A stretch of DNA of 64,000 bases from Azolla caroliniana (lineage: Eukaryota; Polypodiophyta): positions 20,894,001 through 20,958,000 of the forward strand of contig JBHGNT010000014.1 in the NCBI GenBank assembly GCA_043228905.1. The letters run 5' to 3'. The notes under the pieces were generated by a model, which worked only from the letters and a program-made list of their open reading frames with translations, was not told where the DNA came from and did no database searches. Of this stretch, positions 47,442-59,341 are shown in pieces. A program made the position numbers and the translations under genes. Every line of letters starts with the position of its first letter. Position 1 is the first letter of the stretch.

Positions 47442-50400
47442 TCATTCCTCGCCCGTCGGTTCTTCCTCGTTTCCGGATCGTTCGTCACTGCTGACTAGGA
47501 GAGCCGGGTCCGGCTCGTCGTCATGTCGCTTCTTGAACCCTTTGATCCGCTTCCCTGCAACCGGTATTGCCACTCTCGTGCCGTCGAGTTCCGCCAGGTG
47601 ATATGTCCCGTTGTCATTGGCGCTCCGTACCACGTAAGGCCCGAACCACCTTCGTGCGAACTTCCGTGTGGCTCGGTGCTGGTTGTCGAGGCTGCTGTCG
47701 TAGACGAGCACCCAGTCACCTTCTTCGATTTTCTTCGGTCGGAGCCGGTGCATTCGGTCGAACCTGGCTTTGTTCTTTGTCCTCGCCACCTGGAGCTTCT
47801 CCGTAGCCAGTTCCACGTCCTCCGGTCTCCGCTCGAGTTGTCGTATACGCGCGGCCAACAACTCCTCCCGGCTCATCTCGTCCCTCCAATCGACCGTTGC
47901 CCATGAGGAGATCGTCCGTTCCATCGGCATGATCGGCTTCTGGCCGAACATGAGCTCCGTCGGCATGTACCCGGTTACCGAACTGTGCGTGGTCCGGTCT
48001 GCCCACAAAGCATAAGGTAGCAGCCGCGGCCAGTTACCGACTTGGCCTCCGCATGCCCGAACCAACGCCTTGACGATCGGCCCGTGTCCGCGCTCCACCT
48101 TGCCATTCGCCTCCGGATTGTACGCAGTGGTGAGCGAGAGCTTGACTCCCAGCCGGTCGAACAGCTCCGCGGCTTCTTCGGCGTCCAACTCCCCTCGGTC
48201 AGCCACGATCTTCCCGACGCACCCGTACCGGCATACCACGTCCTCGATTAGGAACCGACAAACGGCCGCGGTCGTTTTGTTCGGAAGGGCCCGGCCTTCC
48301 ACCTGGTTCGTCAGATCCTCCCGCGCTAGGACCAGGTACCGCATCTGTCCTACTCCCATTGGCATCGTTACCAGATCTACCATCCATTTGAAATGGATGG
48401 CCGGAGGGTACGTAGGGTGGAGCTCGTCTCGATGTCGGACTATGGAGTGCATCTGACAGCTCTCGCAAGTTGTCACGAACTGATGCACGTCCTGGTACTG
48501 CCCCGGCCACCAATACTTCCCCTTCAGTTTCTCAAACGTAGCCCATGTTCCACGGTGTCCAGCCCAAGGGCTGTCGTGGTAGGCCGCTAGCAGCTCCTCC
48601 TGATCTTCCTTCATTGCCACCACCCGGAGCGGGACGCCGTTCCTCCTCTTCGGGTGCTTCCACAAGTATCCGTCCCGGAGAAAGAACCGGTACGCTTTCT
48701 TCCGGATCCGGTTGGCCTCGTCCTTCGTCCATGACGCATCGGGCGTCATTGTCTTCAAAAACCCACCGATCTGCAGCCACTCCCCGTCGTACTTGCTCGC
48801 GTCGAAGTCGTTAAGCGCCGGAGTGCTTGTCCCGTCGGTTGTTACATACGCAGTCTCGAAGAAGTCCACGCCGACCTCTTCGTCCTCCGAAATCATGCCG
48901 CTCTCGTCATCGAATCTCGCCCTCGAAAGCATGTCGGCCATGGCGTTGTCTTTCCCGGAAATGTGTCGTATTCCCGGGTCCAGGGACTTGATGTACGCTA
49001 TCCACCTGAGCATTGCCAGGTCCGGCGTCGCGCATCCGGAAACCATGCCGAGAATCGGCATGCAATCCGTCTCTATGATTACCTCTGTCCCGATCAGATA
49101 GTCCTTGTCGGCTTTCACCGCCGAAACGATACCCCAGAGTTCGCGTTTAACCTGGGCGTATCCTCGCTGCCGTTCGCTGAGGACCTTCGCGCCGAATCGG
49201 ATCGGAAACCGATTGCCGTCCTCATCTTCTTGGTTGACGACCCACCCGATTCCGGTCGGACTCGTGTCAACCGTTATGTACACTGGGGTGCCCTTTCTGT
49301 AGACGGCCTTTCGGAGCGCCGGTGCTGCCGAGAGAGCCTCCTTCAGCTTCCGGACCGACTCCTTGTGCTTGTCTAGCCATTCGAATCTTCGCCCTTTCCT
49401 CAATAATCCGTATAGCGGCTCCGCAACATGGGCGTAATGCGGGATCCATATGTGGTAGAATGCGCATGCCCCCAGGAATCTACGTACTTCCGTGACCGAG
49501 CCGCAGTCGGGCTTCATCGCGGAGATGGCTTCTACCTTTGCCGGAGACGGTTTCCGGCCATATGGCCCACATAAGTGTCCGACCACCATGATTTCCGACT
49601 GCCCGAAGGCTGATTTCTCCCCCGAGAAGGTGAGCCTCGCATCCTCTAGCCTTTGCAGCACCTTCTCGCAGTCGTCGATGTGCGCCATCACGAATCGCCG
49701 GCATCCGTCCGGCCCGACCGTCTCGTCCTTCTCTTCTACCGGGCATCCCTTGATCGGGATGTCGTCTAAAAACGGCATGGTGATGTCCGGGATGCAGTCC
49801 CTCAGCACCTTGTTCATCGCATTCACCATGTGGGCCACCGAGTTGGTCCCTCCTTGCGGCAGCGTACACATCCGCACTAGGCCGAGGGGAGTTCGCATCG
49901 TCGTAATGTCTCTGCTTTCCACGGCTAGCTAGAACTGGTCGTACCCTGAGTATAGATCACCGACCGAGTAAATCGACCTTCCGGCGAAGGCCTCCGCGAA
50001 CTCGTCTATGGTCGGTCCGATCCCTGCGTTCCGAATGGTCACTCTATTGACCGGCTGCAGGTCCTGAATGAAGCGCAATGATCCGTTTTTCTTTGGCACG
50101 GTAAACCAGCGGTTTGAATACGGGGCGCTCGACGGCTCGAGAATGCCCATATCAACTTTCTGCTTCAACAGCTCCATCAACTTCGGGATGTGAGCTCTCG
50201 GAACCGAAATTGGCTTGAGATTCCACGGTACATGCGGTACCGTGAATATCACCATCGGCTCTACGATCGTCGGGTCCACGCACCCGATTTCCTCCGGCGA
50301 GAATGCGAAGGCTTTCCCGTGCCTTCCGAGCATTCTCCGGAACCGGTCTTCCTCCGCCGGCAGTAGGAACCCGCCCCCACCGATCTTCAGCTCGCGGAGC

Positions 50401-50924
50401 GTCTCGTTGGTGAAGGTGTGTCCTATGCAGGCCCGATCTCGTAAGCTGGGGTCCGATGCAACCCCTTTAATCCGGGATTCACTGCCCTCCGGTAAGGGCG
50501 CCGCAACTGGCCTCACCTTCCGGTCCACCGTCTTGTACTTGGTGCTCACTCGGGCCGTCCGTTCCGACTCGAGCCCTCGACCGAAGTCCGCGATGACTTC
50601 GTACATTTCTTCGGAACATACCGGTATCGTCCGGTCTTCGTTAAGGTCTTCTTCGACTACCTTCCCCAGCATTCCCAAGGTGTCGTCGAAAGAGACTGCC
50701 TCCACGGCTCCGTTGATTCCTTCGTCAGGGCCGAGAACTCCGCATGCCCGAAGTCTCCCCTCCGTCTTTGTTTTCTCTCGGCCGGTGATGCCGACCATCG
50801 TACATGCTCCGCTGTCGGAGAAGCAAAATTTCCTACCTATTGTACACGGTTTTATCGTACAGATGTGGGGTTTTCCCGGAGCATCCGGACTGTCGCGGCC
50901 CCACGCCTTGGCAGTCCTCTCTAA
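47442..50924 (-). pseudogene. Element J pol: RT, RNase H, integrase (about 1160 codons, one TAG)
   Basis: Open in the -1 frame relative to gag-pro from the TTTTT run at 50923-50927. RT: WFTVPKKNGSLRFIQDLQPV, NRVTIRN, IYSVGDLYSGYDQF, TTMRTPLGLVRMCTLPQGGT, catalytic box PFLDDIPIKG near 49750-49780 (FLDD instead of YVDD or FIDD), then an insertion with GPDGCRRFVMAHIDDCEKVL. RNase H: VYITVDTSPTGIGWVVNQED, YAQVKRELWGIVSAVKADKD, ETDCMPILG. Integrase: HDSPWAGH and CESCQMH (HHCC), MVDLVTMPMG, VADRGELDAEE, NPEANGKVERG, GPYVV. The single stop TAG at 49929-49931 replaces the Gln of I (CAG to TAG), inside the RT SGYDQFQLA block. No chromodomain. Confidence 0.92.
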
Positions 50925-53047
50925 AAATCCTCTCGGTTTTCGGAACCGAGGGAATCGCGGTTACGTTCGTGGTTCGGCCGTACCGTCAGAAACTGGACCG
51001 AATGGCGCCCGTCTTGGCTTTTGACCCTTGCGTAGGCCGAACCATTGTCCAGCACTTTGGTCTCCATTTGCGCCGCCGTGATGTACGGCTCTCCCAGAAT
51101 GACCGGATGCGAAGACGTCTCCTGCACGAAGAAGTGCTGGTCAATCTCGACGTCGCCGATCTTGACTCGCACATTCGGACAGGCCCCGTGCAGTTCCTCG
51201 GTGGCGCGCGTTGCTGCCCTTATTTTCCACCCGTGCTTGGTGTTGATCGGCCATTTGCCCTTCTTATAGAAGTCCATGGACATCAAATTGATCTCCGATC
51301 CGTGGTCCACCAAAGCTATCACCGGTTCCTGGACATCGCCGATCTTTACCGGGGTTTCCGTGGTCGCTCGGGCCCAGTGTGGTCTCGAATAGTGGCTTTC
51401 CGCCCACTCGTCTCCCAGCGCCATGTCGTCTAGGTGCGTCGTCCGCACTTCCACCGGTCTTTCCGGTTCTGTCTCCGTCGACAGCCTCTTCCGTTTCACC
51501 AAGTCCACGATGGAGTCGTGGAACTCCTTCTTGGCGATTCCCAGCACCTCTCGTAACGACAGCTCCACCTTGCTGTCGAGGATCCGTTCCTCCAGGACCT
51601 TTCGTAAGTCCGTGGTCCTTTCTATCTCCGTCCCCAGACGGTACCCGCCCTTCTGGGGTTTATCTTGCGTACCGGCCCCGCCGGCTTCGTCCCGTCGTGG
51701 CCCGGACCGGGTCTCGTATCGTTGTGAGGGCCCGGTCGTCCCGGGTCTCCCCACCCGCTTCTCTTCTACCAGAGCCTCGTAGTTCTGGCAAGCGGCTTCC
51801 GCGAAGCCCGTCCTTTCCTCGACCGGGTCGCTCCACCCGGTCATCTCCCGTACCCGTTTCTCCGCACGGTCCGATTCCTCCCCTTTAAGCCTTGCACCGG
51901 CAAGGCCTTCCAGCATCGTCGGCCAAAATCCGGCTTTGCTTTCCCTTCGGGCCTCGCCGCCCCCGACTCGAATGCCGGCCGACGCCGAGTAGTGGACGGT
52001 TTCCGCGTGTCGGGCCGCCGCCTCTTCCATCAACCTTTTCATACCACCTTTTCCGTCGTTTCGGCTCAGGGCCCTTCGGGTGTCGCTGGCATGCACCCGT
52101 CCTTCCCACAGGTACACCACCCTGTTCCTCAGCGCCTCCGCGAAGTCGCCGCAGTCCTTCCGAATGTGGCCGACTTCATCGCACCACATGCACCTGTTTC
52201 CTGCCGCCGGCCGTCGGTCACGAGCTGGTTCGCCTCCTTCCCTTCGGGCCTGCGCGATTTGGAGGTCCTTTATCGCCTTCGTCAATTCCTCCAGCGCCGC
52301 TCCTCCGGTTGAGCCTCTGACTACGCCGGTCGAAGCCGAACCGGTATCCAACCACTCTCGGGTCTCTTCCTTTCGCACCTGTGGCGCTGGTTCGAGCTTC
52401 CTTGCTGCGACCGAGCCCGACCCGGTTGCACCGTTATCCGCCCATTCTCGCCGTTTGTCGAAACGGCCACAGACCTTCCTGACAGCCGCCCAGTCGGTAG
52501 TGAGCCCGTCTTCGGTTTCCAGCAAGAGGCCCACGTGCTCCCGATCCCGTTCGTCGACCGACTTGACAAACAGCAAGACCCGGCTCGTGTCCAGGATGGT
52601 TCGGTCGAGCGCCGAAAGGCGCGCAAAGTTTTCCTCGAACTCCCGGAGGAGCGCCGACGCGTTTCTTCCCTTCCCCGGGGACTCCACCCATTCCATGAAC
52701 CTTCGCTTCGAAAGCCGGAGCGCGTCGTCCAGCCCGTATTTCTCTAGGAGCCGACCTTCGAACTCCTCCCAGGTACGGCTCTCCGTCCGCACCTCGAGCA
52801 CCTCCGCATGGATGCTCGGCATCGCCACTCAGGGAAATCCGGCAAGACGCCTTTCTTCCGGAATGTCCCGCATCAGCATCTCTGCACCGTAGGACGCCAA
52901 ATACTTCGTGGCATCCTTCCCATCGAACCGGCCGATCGTGCCGACGACCGCCTCAATAGCTCTGTCGAGGGCACCGGTGATCTCGCGCGCGTTTACAATC
53001 CGATCCACGGCCGAAGCCATGGCCTCTGCGAGATCCGACCCCCTCAT
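50921..53047 (-). pseudogene. Element J gag-protease (708 codons, one TGA)
   Basis: First ATG at 53047. Capsid-like helical region with TWEEFEGRLLEKYGLDDALR and RLSALDRTILDTSRVLLFVK, then a coiled stretch (AALEELTKAIKDLQIAQARR), zinc knuckle CMWCDEVGHIRKDC (CX2CX4HX4C) near 52190-52149, a long basic linker, and near 51310-51250 a retropepsin-like domain with VIALVDHGSEINLMS (DHG instead of DTG/DSG) and SSHPVILGEPYITAAQ. TGA at 52829-52831 replaces the CGA (Arg) of I. The terminal codons are GAT TTT TAG at 50921-50929. Because TTTTT precedes the stop, a one-base slip back gives TTT TTA and enters pol. Confidence 0.9.
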
Positions 53048-53091
53048 CTTCTGCTCTTCTGCCGCCTCTTTCACGTCGGGTTCACCAAAGA

Positions 53092-53884
53092 TGTCGAGAT
53101 ATTTCGCAAGTGCGTGTGGAGATGAGGCGGGACCGCGGGGGTCTCGAACCAAAGAGCAAGCGAGGGAGGAGAAAGAGGGAGAACCGGCTACGCAGGACCG
53201 GGGATTCACAGGGACACGGCCCTTCAGCACGGAGAACGCGAACAGACACCGACACAGACAGACGCGAACGACTAAAGATGTATATTAACAAAAATGGCTA
53301 ACACGACTACAACCCTCGATGGGGCACAGGTTGGTTACAACCGAACAGGCCGGCGAACAGATGCCGATGCCTGTTCGCTTCGACGCACAAACGGGGTAGC
53401 CGGTCGGAGGTGCTGCCGGAAGCACTCGGGCGTTCCTCGAAACAGTGCGAGCCTCCTCGGAACCCTGCACAGAAAGCTATGGAGCTCAAGAAGGAAGGAA
53501 ACAGAGAGAGAAGCGTCCAGAAACGGTCCGACAGCACTTCGTCCTCTCTGCGCGAGATGCCTGCAACAGCTCTTTCCTGCTCCTTATATAGGCCGACGAG
53601 CAGGCCGTCATGTCAGCTTTATTCCCTGTCCCTTTTGGACAGGGATCCGCTCCGTTCTTCACGCATCCGCGTAGTTACGCCGCCGACTCGTACAGTTCCT
53701 TAACTCGCGCGCGCGACCGAAAAGACTGTTCGCGCGGTGTTTGTCTCCACTTGTGTTAGGGCCCGTTCCTGCCGATTATCCTCCTAATTCGCTTTTATGT
53801 ACAACTTGGAGCTTGCGCGCGTGAAGAACCGGTTCCCACGCCTAGGTGCACCGATTCCGCCTATGGACGGTTTTCTTCGCGACA
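53092..53884 (-). repeat. 5' LTR of element J
   Basis: Partner of 46578-47370 with about three differences (for example CTTCAGCACGG for CTTCACCACGG). Followed on the minus strand by the candidate primer-binding site at about 53073-53091. Confidence 0.93.
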
Positions 53885-53888
53885 ACGT

Positions 53889-56553
53889 CCTCGATCAGGA
53901 ACCGACATACGGCCGCGGTCGTTTTGTTCTGAAGGGCCTGGCCTTCTACCTGGTTCATCAGATCTTCTCGAGCCAGGACCAGATACCGCATCTGTCCTAC
54001 TCCCATCGGCATCGTCACCAGGTCTACCATCCATTTGAAGTGGATGGTCGGAGGGTACGTAGGGTGAAGCTCGTCCCGATGTCGGACTACGGAGTGCATC
54101 TGACAGCTCTCACAAGTCGTCACGAACCGATGCACGTCCCGGTACAGTCCCGGCCACTAGTACTTCCCCTTTATCTTCTCGAACGTGGCCCACGTTCCAT
54201 GGTGTCCAGCCCAAGGGCTGTCGTGGTAGGCCGTCAGCAGCTTCTCCTGTTCTTCCTTCATTGCCACCACCCGGAGTGGGATGCCCGTTCCTCTTCTTCG
54301 GGTGCTTCCATAAGTATCCGTCCCGGAGAAAGAATCGGTATGCTTTCTTCCGGATCCGGTTTGCCTCGTCCCTCGTCCATGACGCATCCGACGTCATCGT
54401 CCTCAGAAACCCACCGATCTGGAGCCACTCGCCATCGTACTTGCTCTCGTCGAAGTCGTTAAGTGCCGGAGTGCTCGTCCCATCGGCCGTTATGTACGCT
54501 GCCTCGAAGAAGTCCACGCCGACTTCTTCGTCCTCCGAAACCATGCCGCCCTCGTCATCAAACCTTGCCCTCGAAAGCATGTCGGCCATGGCGTTGTCTT
54601 TTCCGGAAATGTGTCATATTTCCGGGTCCAGGGACTTGATGTACGCTATCCACCTGAGCATCGCCAGCTCCAGTGTCGCGCATCCGGAAACCATGCCGAG
54701 AATTGGCAGGCAATCCGTCTCAATAATTACTTCTGTCCCGATCAGGTAGTCTTTGTCGGCCTTTACTGCCGAAACGATACCCCAGAGTTCGCGTTTAACC
54801 TGGGCGTACCCTCGTTGTCGCTCACTGAGGACCTTCGCGCCGAATCGGATCGGGAACCGAATGTCGTCCTCGTCTTCTTGGTTGACGACCCATCCGATCC
54901 CAGTCGGACTCGTATCCACCGTTATGTATACCGGGGTACCCTTCCCGTAGACAGCCTTCCGGAGCGCCGGTGCTACCGCAAGAGCTTCCTTCAGCTTCCG
55001 GACCGACTCCTTGTGCTCGTCTCGCCATTCAAATTTTCGCCCTTTCTTCAGCAACCCGTATAGCGGCTCCGCAACGTGGGCGTAATGCGGGATCCATATG
55101 TGGTAGAATGCGCATGCCCCCAGGAACCTCCGAACTTCCGTAACCGAGCTACAGTCGGTCGTCATCGCGGAGATGGCTTCTACCTTTGCCGGAGACGGCT
55201 TCCGGCCATATGGCCCACATAGGTGTCCGACTACCAGGATTTCCGATTGCCCGAAGGCCGATTTCTCCCCGGAGAAGGTGAGCCTCGCATCCTCTAGCCT
55301 TTGTAGCACCTTCTCGCAGTCGTCGATGTGTTTCGCCACGAATCGCCGGCATCCGTCCGGCCCGACTGTCTCGTCCCTCTCTTCCACCGGGCACCCTTTG
55401 ATAGGGATGTCGTCTAGAAACGGCATGGTGATTTCCGGGATGCAATCCCTCAGTACCTTGTTCATTGCATTCACCATGTGGGCCACCGAGTTGGTCCCTC
55501 CTTGTGGCAGGGTACACATTCGCACTAGGCCGAGAGGAGTTCGCATCGTCGTAATGTCTCTGCTCTCCACGGCTAGCTGGAACTGGTCGTACCCCGAGTA
55601 CAGATCACCGACCGAGTAAATCGACCTTCCGGCGAAGGCCTCCGCGAACTCGTCTATGGTCGGTCCGATTCTTGCGTTCCGAATGGTCACTCTGTTGACC
55701 GGCTGCAGGTCTTGAATGAAGCGCATCGTTCCGTTTTTCTTTGGTACGGTAAACCATCGGTTCGAGTATGGGGCACTCGACGGTTCGAGAATGCCCATAT
55801 CTACTTTCTGCCTCAATAGCTCCATCAACTTCGGGATGTGAGCTCTCGGTACTGGAATCGGCTTGAGATTCCACGGCACATGCGGTACCGTGAATATCAC
55901 CATCGGCTCCACGATCGTCGGGTCTGCGCACCCGATCTCGTCCGGTGAGAATGCGAAGGCTTTCCCGTGCCTTCCAAGCATTCTCCGAAACCGGTCTTCC
56001 TCCGCCGGCAGTAGGAACCCGCCCCCACCGATCTTGAGCTCCCGGAGCGTCCCGTCGGTGAAGGTGTGTCCTATGCAGGCGGGATCTCGTAAATTGGGGT
56101 CCGACGCCACCCCTCTGATTCGGGACTCGCTGCCCTCCGGCAAGGGTGCCGCGACTGGCCTTACCTTCCGGTCCACAGTCTTGTACTTCGTGCTAACTCG
56201 GGCCATCTGATCCGACCCGAGCCCCCGACCGAAGTTCGCGATGACTTCGTACATCTCTTCGGAACATAGCGGTATTGTCCGGTTTTCGTTAAGGTCTTCT
56301 CCGGCAACCTTCCTCAGCATCCCCAAGGTGTCGTCGAAGGAGACCGCCTCCACGGCCCCGCTAATCTCCTCGTCCGGGCCGAGAACTCCGCACGCTCGAA
56401 GTCGCACTTCCGCCCTTGTCTTTTCTCGGCCAACGATGCCGACTATCATACACCCTCCATTGTCGGAGAAGCAAAATCTCCTACCTATCGTACAGTCGTG
56501 GGGTCTTTCCCAAGTGCCTGGACTGTCTCGGCCCCACGCCTTGGCAGCCCTCT
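53889..56553 (-). pseudogene. Element I pol, 5' part (RT, RNase H, integrase N-terminus)
   Basis: Same order as in J: FTVPKKNGTMRFIQDLQPVN, IYSVGDLYSGYDQFQLAVES, PFLDDIPIKG, RNase H, HHCC zinc region. The RT frame is intact from the gag overlap to TGA at 54614-54616 (CGA in J, DPGIRHIS). A 1-bp indel lies near 54290 and TAG at 54157-54159 replaces Trp (TGG) of GKYWWPG. The frame ends at J's insertion. Confidence 0.9.
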
Positions 56554-58678
56554 CTAAAAATCCTCCCGGTTCTCGACACCGAGGGATTCGCGGTTTCTCT
56601 CGTGGTTCGGCCGCACCGTCAGAAATTGGACCGAATGGCGCCCGTCCTGGCTTTTGACCCTCACGTAGGTCGAACCGTTGTCCAAACCTTGGTCTCCATT
56701 CGCGCCGCCGTGATGTATGGTTCACCTAATATGACCGGGTGCGAGGACGTCTCCTGTACGAAGAAGTGCTGGTCAATCTCAACGTCGCCGATCTTGACTC
56801 GCACGTTCGGGCAGGCCCCATGCAGTTCCTCGGTGGCGCGCGTCGCCGCCCGTATCTTCCACCCGTGCTTGGTGTTGATCGGCCACTTCCCCTTCTTATA
56901 GAAGTCCATGGACATCAGGTTTATTTCCAAACCGTGGTCCACCAACGCCACCACCGGTTCCCGAACATCTCCGATCTTTACCGGGGTCTCCGTGGTTGCT
57001 CGGGCCCAGTGTGGCCTTGAATAGTGGCTCTCCACCCACTCATCTGCCAACGCCGGGTCGTCGATGTGCGTCGTCCGCACCTCTACCGGTCTTTCCGGAT
57101 CCGTCTCCGTCGATAGCCTCTTCCGTTTCACCAAGTCTACAATGGAGTCGTGGAACTCCTTCTTGGCGATCCCTAGCACCTCCCGCAATGACAGCTCCAC
57201 CTTGCTGTCGAGGATCTGTTCCTCTAGGACCTTCCGTAGGTCCGTAGTCCTTTCTATTTCCGTCCCCAGTCGGTATCCGCCCTTCCTGGGGTTATCTTGC
57301 GAGCTGGGTCCGCCGGCATCGTTCCGTCGTTGCCCGAATCGGGTCTCGTACCTTTGTGAAGGCCCGGCCGCTCCGACTTTCCCCACTCATTTGTCTTCTA
57401 CCAGAGCCTCGTAGTTCTGGCAGGCGGCTTCTACGAAGCCCGTCTTCTCCTCGACCGGATCGCTCCACCCGGTTATTTCCCGGACCCGTCTCTCAGCGCG
57501 GTCCGTTTCATCCTTCTTCAACCGTGCGCCGGCAAGACCTTCCAGCATTGCCGACCAGAGTCCGTCTTTGCCCTCCTTTCGGGCCTCGCTGCCCCCGACC
57601 CGAATTCCGGCCGATGCCGAGTAGTGGATGGCTTCTACGTGTCGGGCCGCGGCCTCTTCCATCAGTCTCTTCATACCTCCTCGCCCGTCGTTTCGGTTCA
57701 GGGCCCTCCTGGTGTCGCCGGCGTGCACCCGGCCTTCCCACAGGTACACCACCCGGTTCCTCAACGCTTTTGCGAAATCGCCGCAGTCCTTCCGGATGTG
57801 GCCGACCTCGTCGCACCACATGCACCTGTTCCCTACTGCCGGCCGTCGGTCACGAGCCAGTTTGCCACCTTCCCTTCGAGTCTGGGCGATCTGGAGATCC
57901 TTTATCGCCCGCGTCAACTCCTCCAGCGCTGCTCCTCCGAACGAGCCATTGACCATGCCGGTCGAAGCCGGACCGGTTTCGAGCCATTCCCGGGTTTCTT
58001 CCCTTCGTACTTGCGGTGCCGGTTCAAGCCTCCTTGTTGTGACAGACCCCGCATCGGCCGCCCCGTTGTCAGCCCATTCCCGCTGTTTATCGAAACGGCC
58101 ACAGACTCTCTTAACCGCTGCCCAGTCGGTTGTCAGCCCGTCCTCGGTTTCCAGCAAGGTGCCGACTTGGTCCCGGTCCCGCTCGTCCACCGACTTGATG
58201 AACAATAGGACCCGGCTCGTATCCAGAATGGTTCGGTCAAGCGCCGAAAGGCGCGCAAAGCGTTCTTCAAACTCCCGGAGGAGTGCCGACGCGTTTCTTC
58301 CCTTGCCGGGGGACTCCACCCATTCCATGAAGTCCCGTTTCGAAAGCCGGAGCGCGTCGTCCAGCCCGTATTTTTCTAGGAGTCGGCCTTCGAACTCCTC
58401 CCAAGTACGGCTCTCCGCCCGCACCTCGAGCACCTCCGCATGGATGCTCGGCATCGCCACTCGAGGAAACCCGGCAAGACGCCTCTCTTCCGGAATGTCC
58501 CGCATCACCATTTCTGCCCCGTAGGACGCCAAATACTTCGTGGCATCCTTTCCACTGAACCGGCCGATCGTACCACGACCGCCTCAATGGCTCTGTTGAG
58601 GGCGCCGGTGCCCTCGCGTGCACTCAATATCCGATCCACGGCCGAAGCCATGGCCTCTGCAAGATCCGACCCCTTCAT
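56554..58678 (-). pseudogene. Element I gag-protease
   Basis: ATG at 58678. Breaks: a 1-bp deletion near 58573, TGA at 57387-57389 for the Arg of J, and a 1-bp deletion near 56687. Otherwise parallel to J: TWEEFEGRLLEKYGLDDALR, zinc knuckle CMWCDEVGHIRKDC, protease ALVDHGLEINLMS (Ser of DHGS changed to Leu by C to T). The last codons GAT TTT TAG are at 56554-56562, the same as in J. Confidence 0.88.
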
Positions 58679-58722
58679 CTTCTGCTCTTTTGCCGCCTCT
58701 TTCACGTCGGGTTCACCAAAGA

Positions 58723-59341
58723 TGTCGAGGTATTCCTCGCGGATGCGTGGAGTGAGGCGGAACCTCTGGGGTCCTGTACCATTGAGCAAGAGAGGAAGGA
58801 GTAGAGACCCTCTACGTGCGTGCGTAGATCCACAGGGACACGGCCCTTCGACGCAAAGACGCAAGTGGGACAGCGACACAGAAAGACACGAATGTATGTA
58901 TGTATTAACAAGGACAAACAACAAGAACACGAAGATAACAAAACCACGAAGTCGGTTATAACCAAACAGGCCGGCGAACAGATGCCGATGCCTGTTCGTA
59001 AACGTACAGAAAGACAGGAGCAGGTTGGAGGTGCTGCCGGAAGCACTCGGGCATTCCTCAGAGCAGCGCGAGCCTCCCGAAACCTGCACAGAAGGAAGCT
59101 ATGGAGTTTGCGAACCAGAGAGAGAGAGAGAAGCCTTCGCGCGCAAACCGACAGCACTTCGTCCTCGACTCTCCGCGCTCCCCTTTCCCCTCCTCGTCTC
59201 CCTCCTTTTTATAGGCGAGGAAGGAGCCGTTTCCCCTTTACTTCCTACCCACCTAGGATCTTCTATGGACAACATTCGAGAAGAGCCGGTTCCTACGCTC
59301 CTCTGCACCGATTCCGCTTATGGACGGTTTTCTTCACGACA
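58723..59341 (-). repeat. 5' LTR of element I
   Basis: Partner of 45086-45704. Differences seen by eye include GGGG for GAGG near 58770, TT for AA near 58781 and A for G in ATAACCAAAC near 58963. Confidence 0.92.

Larger units (their letters stand above)
46578..53884 (-). mobile_element. Element J: Ty3/gypsy of the same family as I, inserted in I's integrase
   Basis: 7.3 kb. LTRs 46578-47370 (3') and 53092-53884 (5') are 793 bp each with about three differences by eye, so J is younger than I. ACGT flanks both sides (46574-46577 and 53885-53888) and I's integrase reads on across the site (IEDV before, CRYGCVG after). Same polypurine tract and candidate primer-binding site as I. Gag-pro and pol are complete in length, with one stop in each. 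The LTR differs from that of I in length and in much of U3, so J is a subfamily. Confidence 0.93.
45086..59341 (-). mobile_element. Element I: GC-rich Ty3/gypsy retrotransposon inserted in G, split by J
   Basis: LTRs 45086-45704 (3') and 58723-59341 (5') are 619 bp each with about six differences by eye. The flanks share ACGT (45082-45085 and 59342-59345). The polypurine tract AGGTGGGGGCGGA abuts the 3' LTR at 45705-45717. Next to the 5' LTR the minus strand reads TTTGGTGAACCCGACGTGAA, a candidate primer-binding site whose tRNA I cannot name. Without J the element is about 6.9 kb. Coding is gag-pro then pol (RT-RH-IN), much richer in G+C than the genes around it, and broken by stops and two or more 1-bp indels. 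J sits in the integrase core. Confidence 0.9.

Noticed and set aside
50215-52892. Long plus-strand frames (up to 270 codons) opposite the J gag-pol
   Set aside because: Shadows of the high-GC minus-strand coding; Ser/Pro/Arg-rich with no domain, and broken differently in element I.
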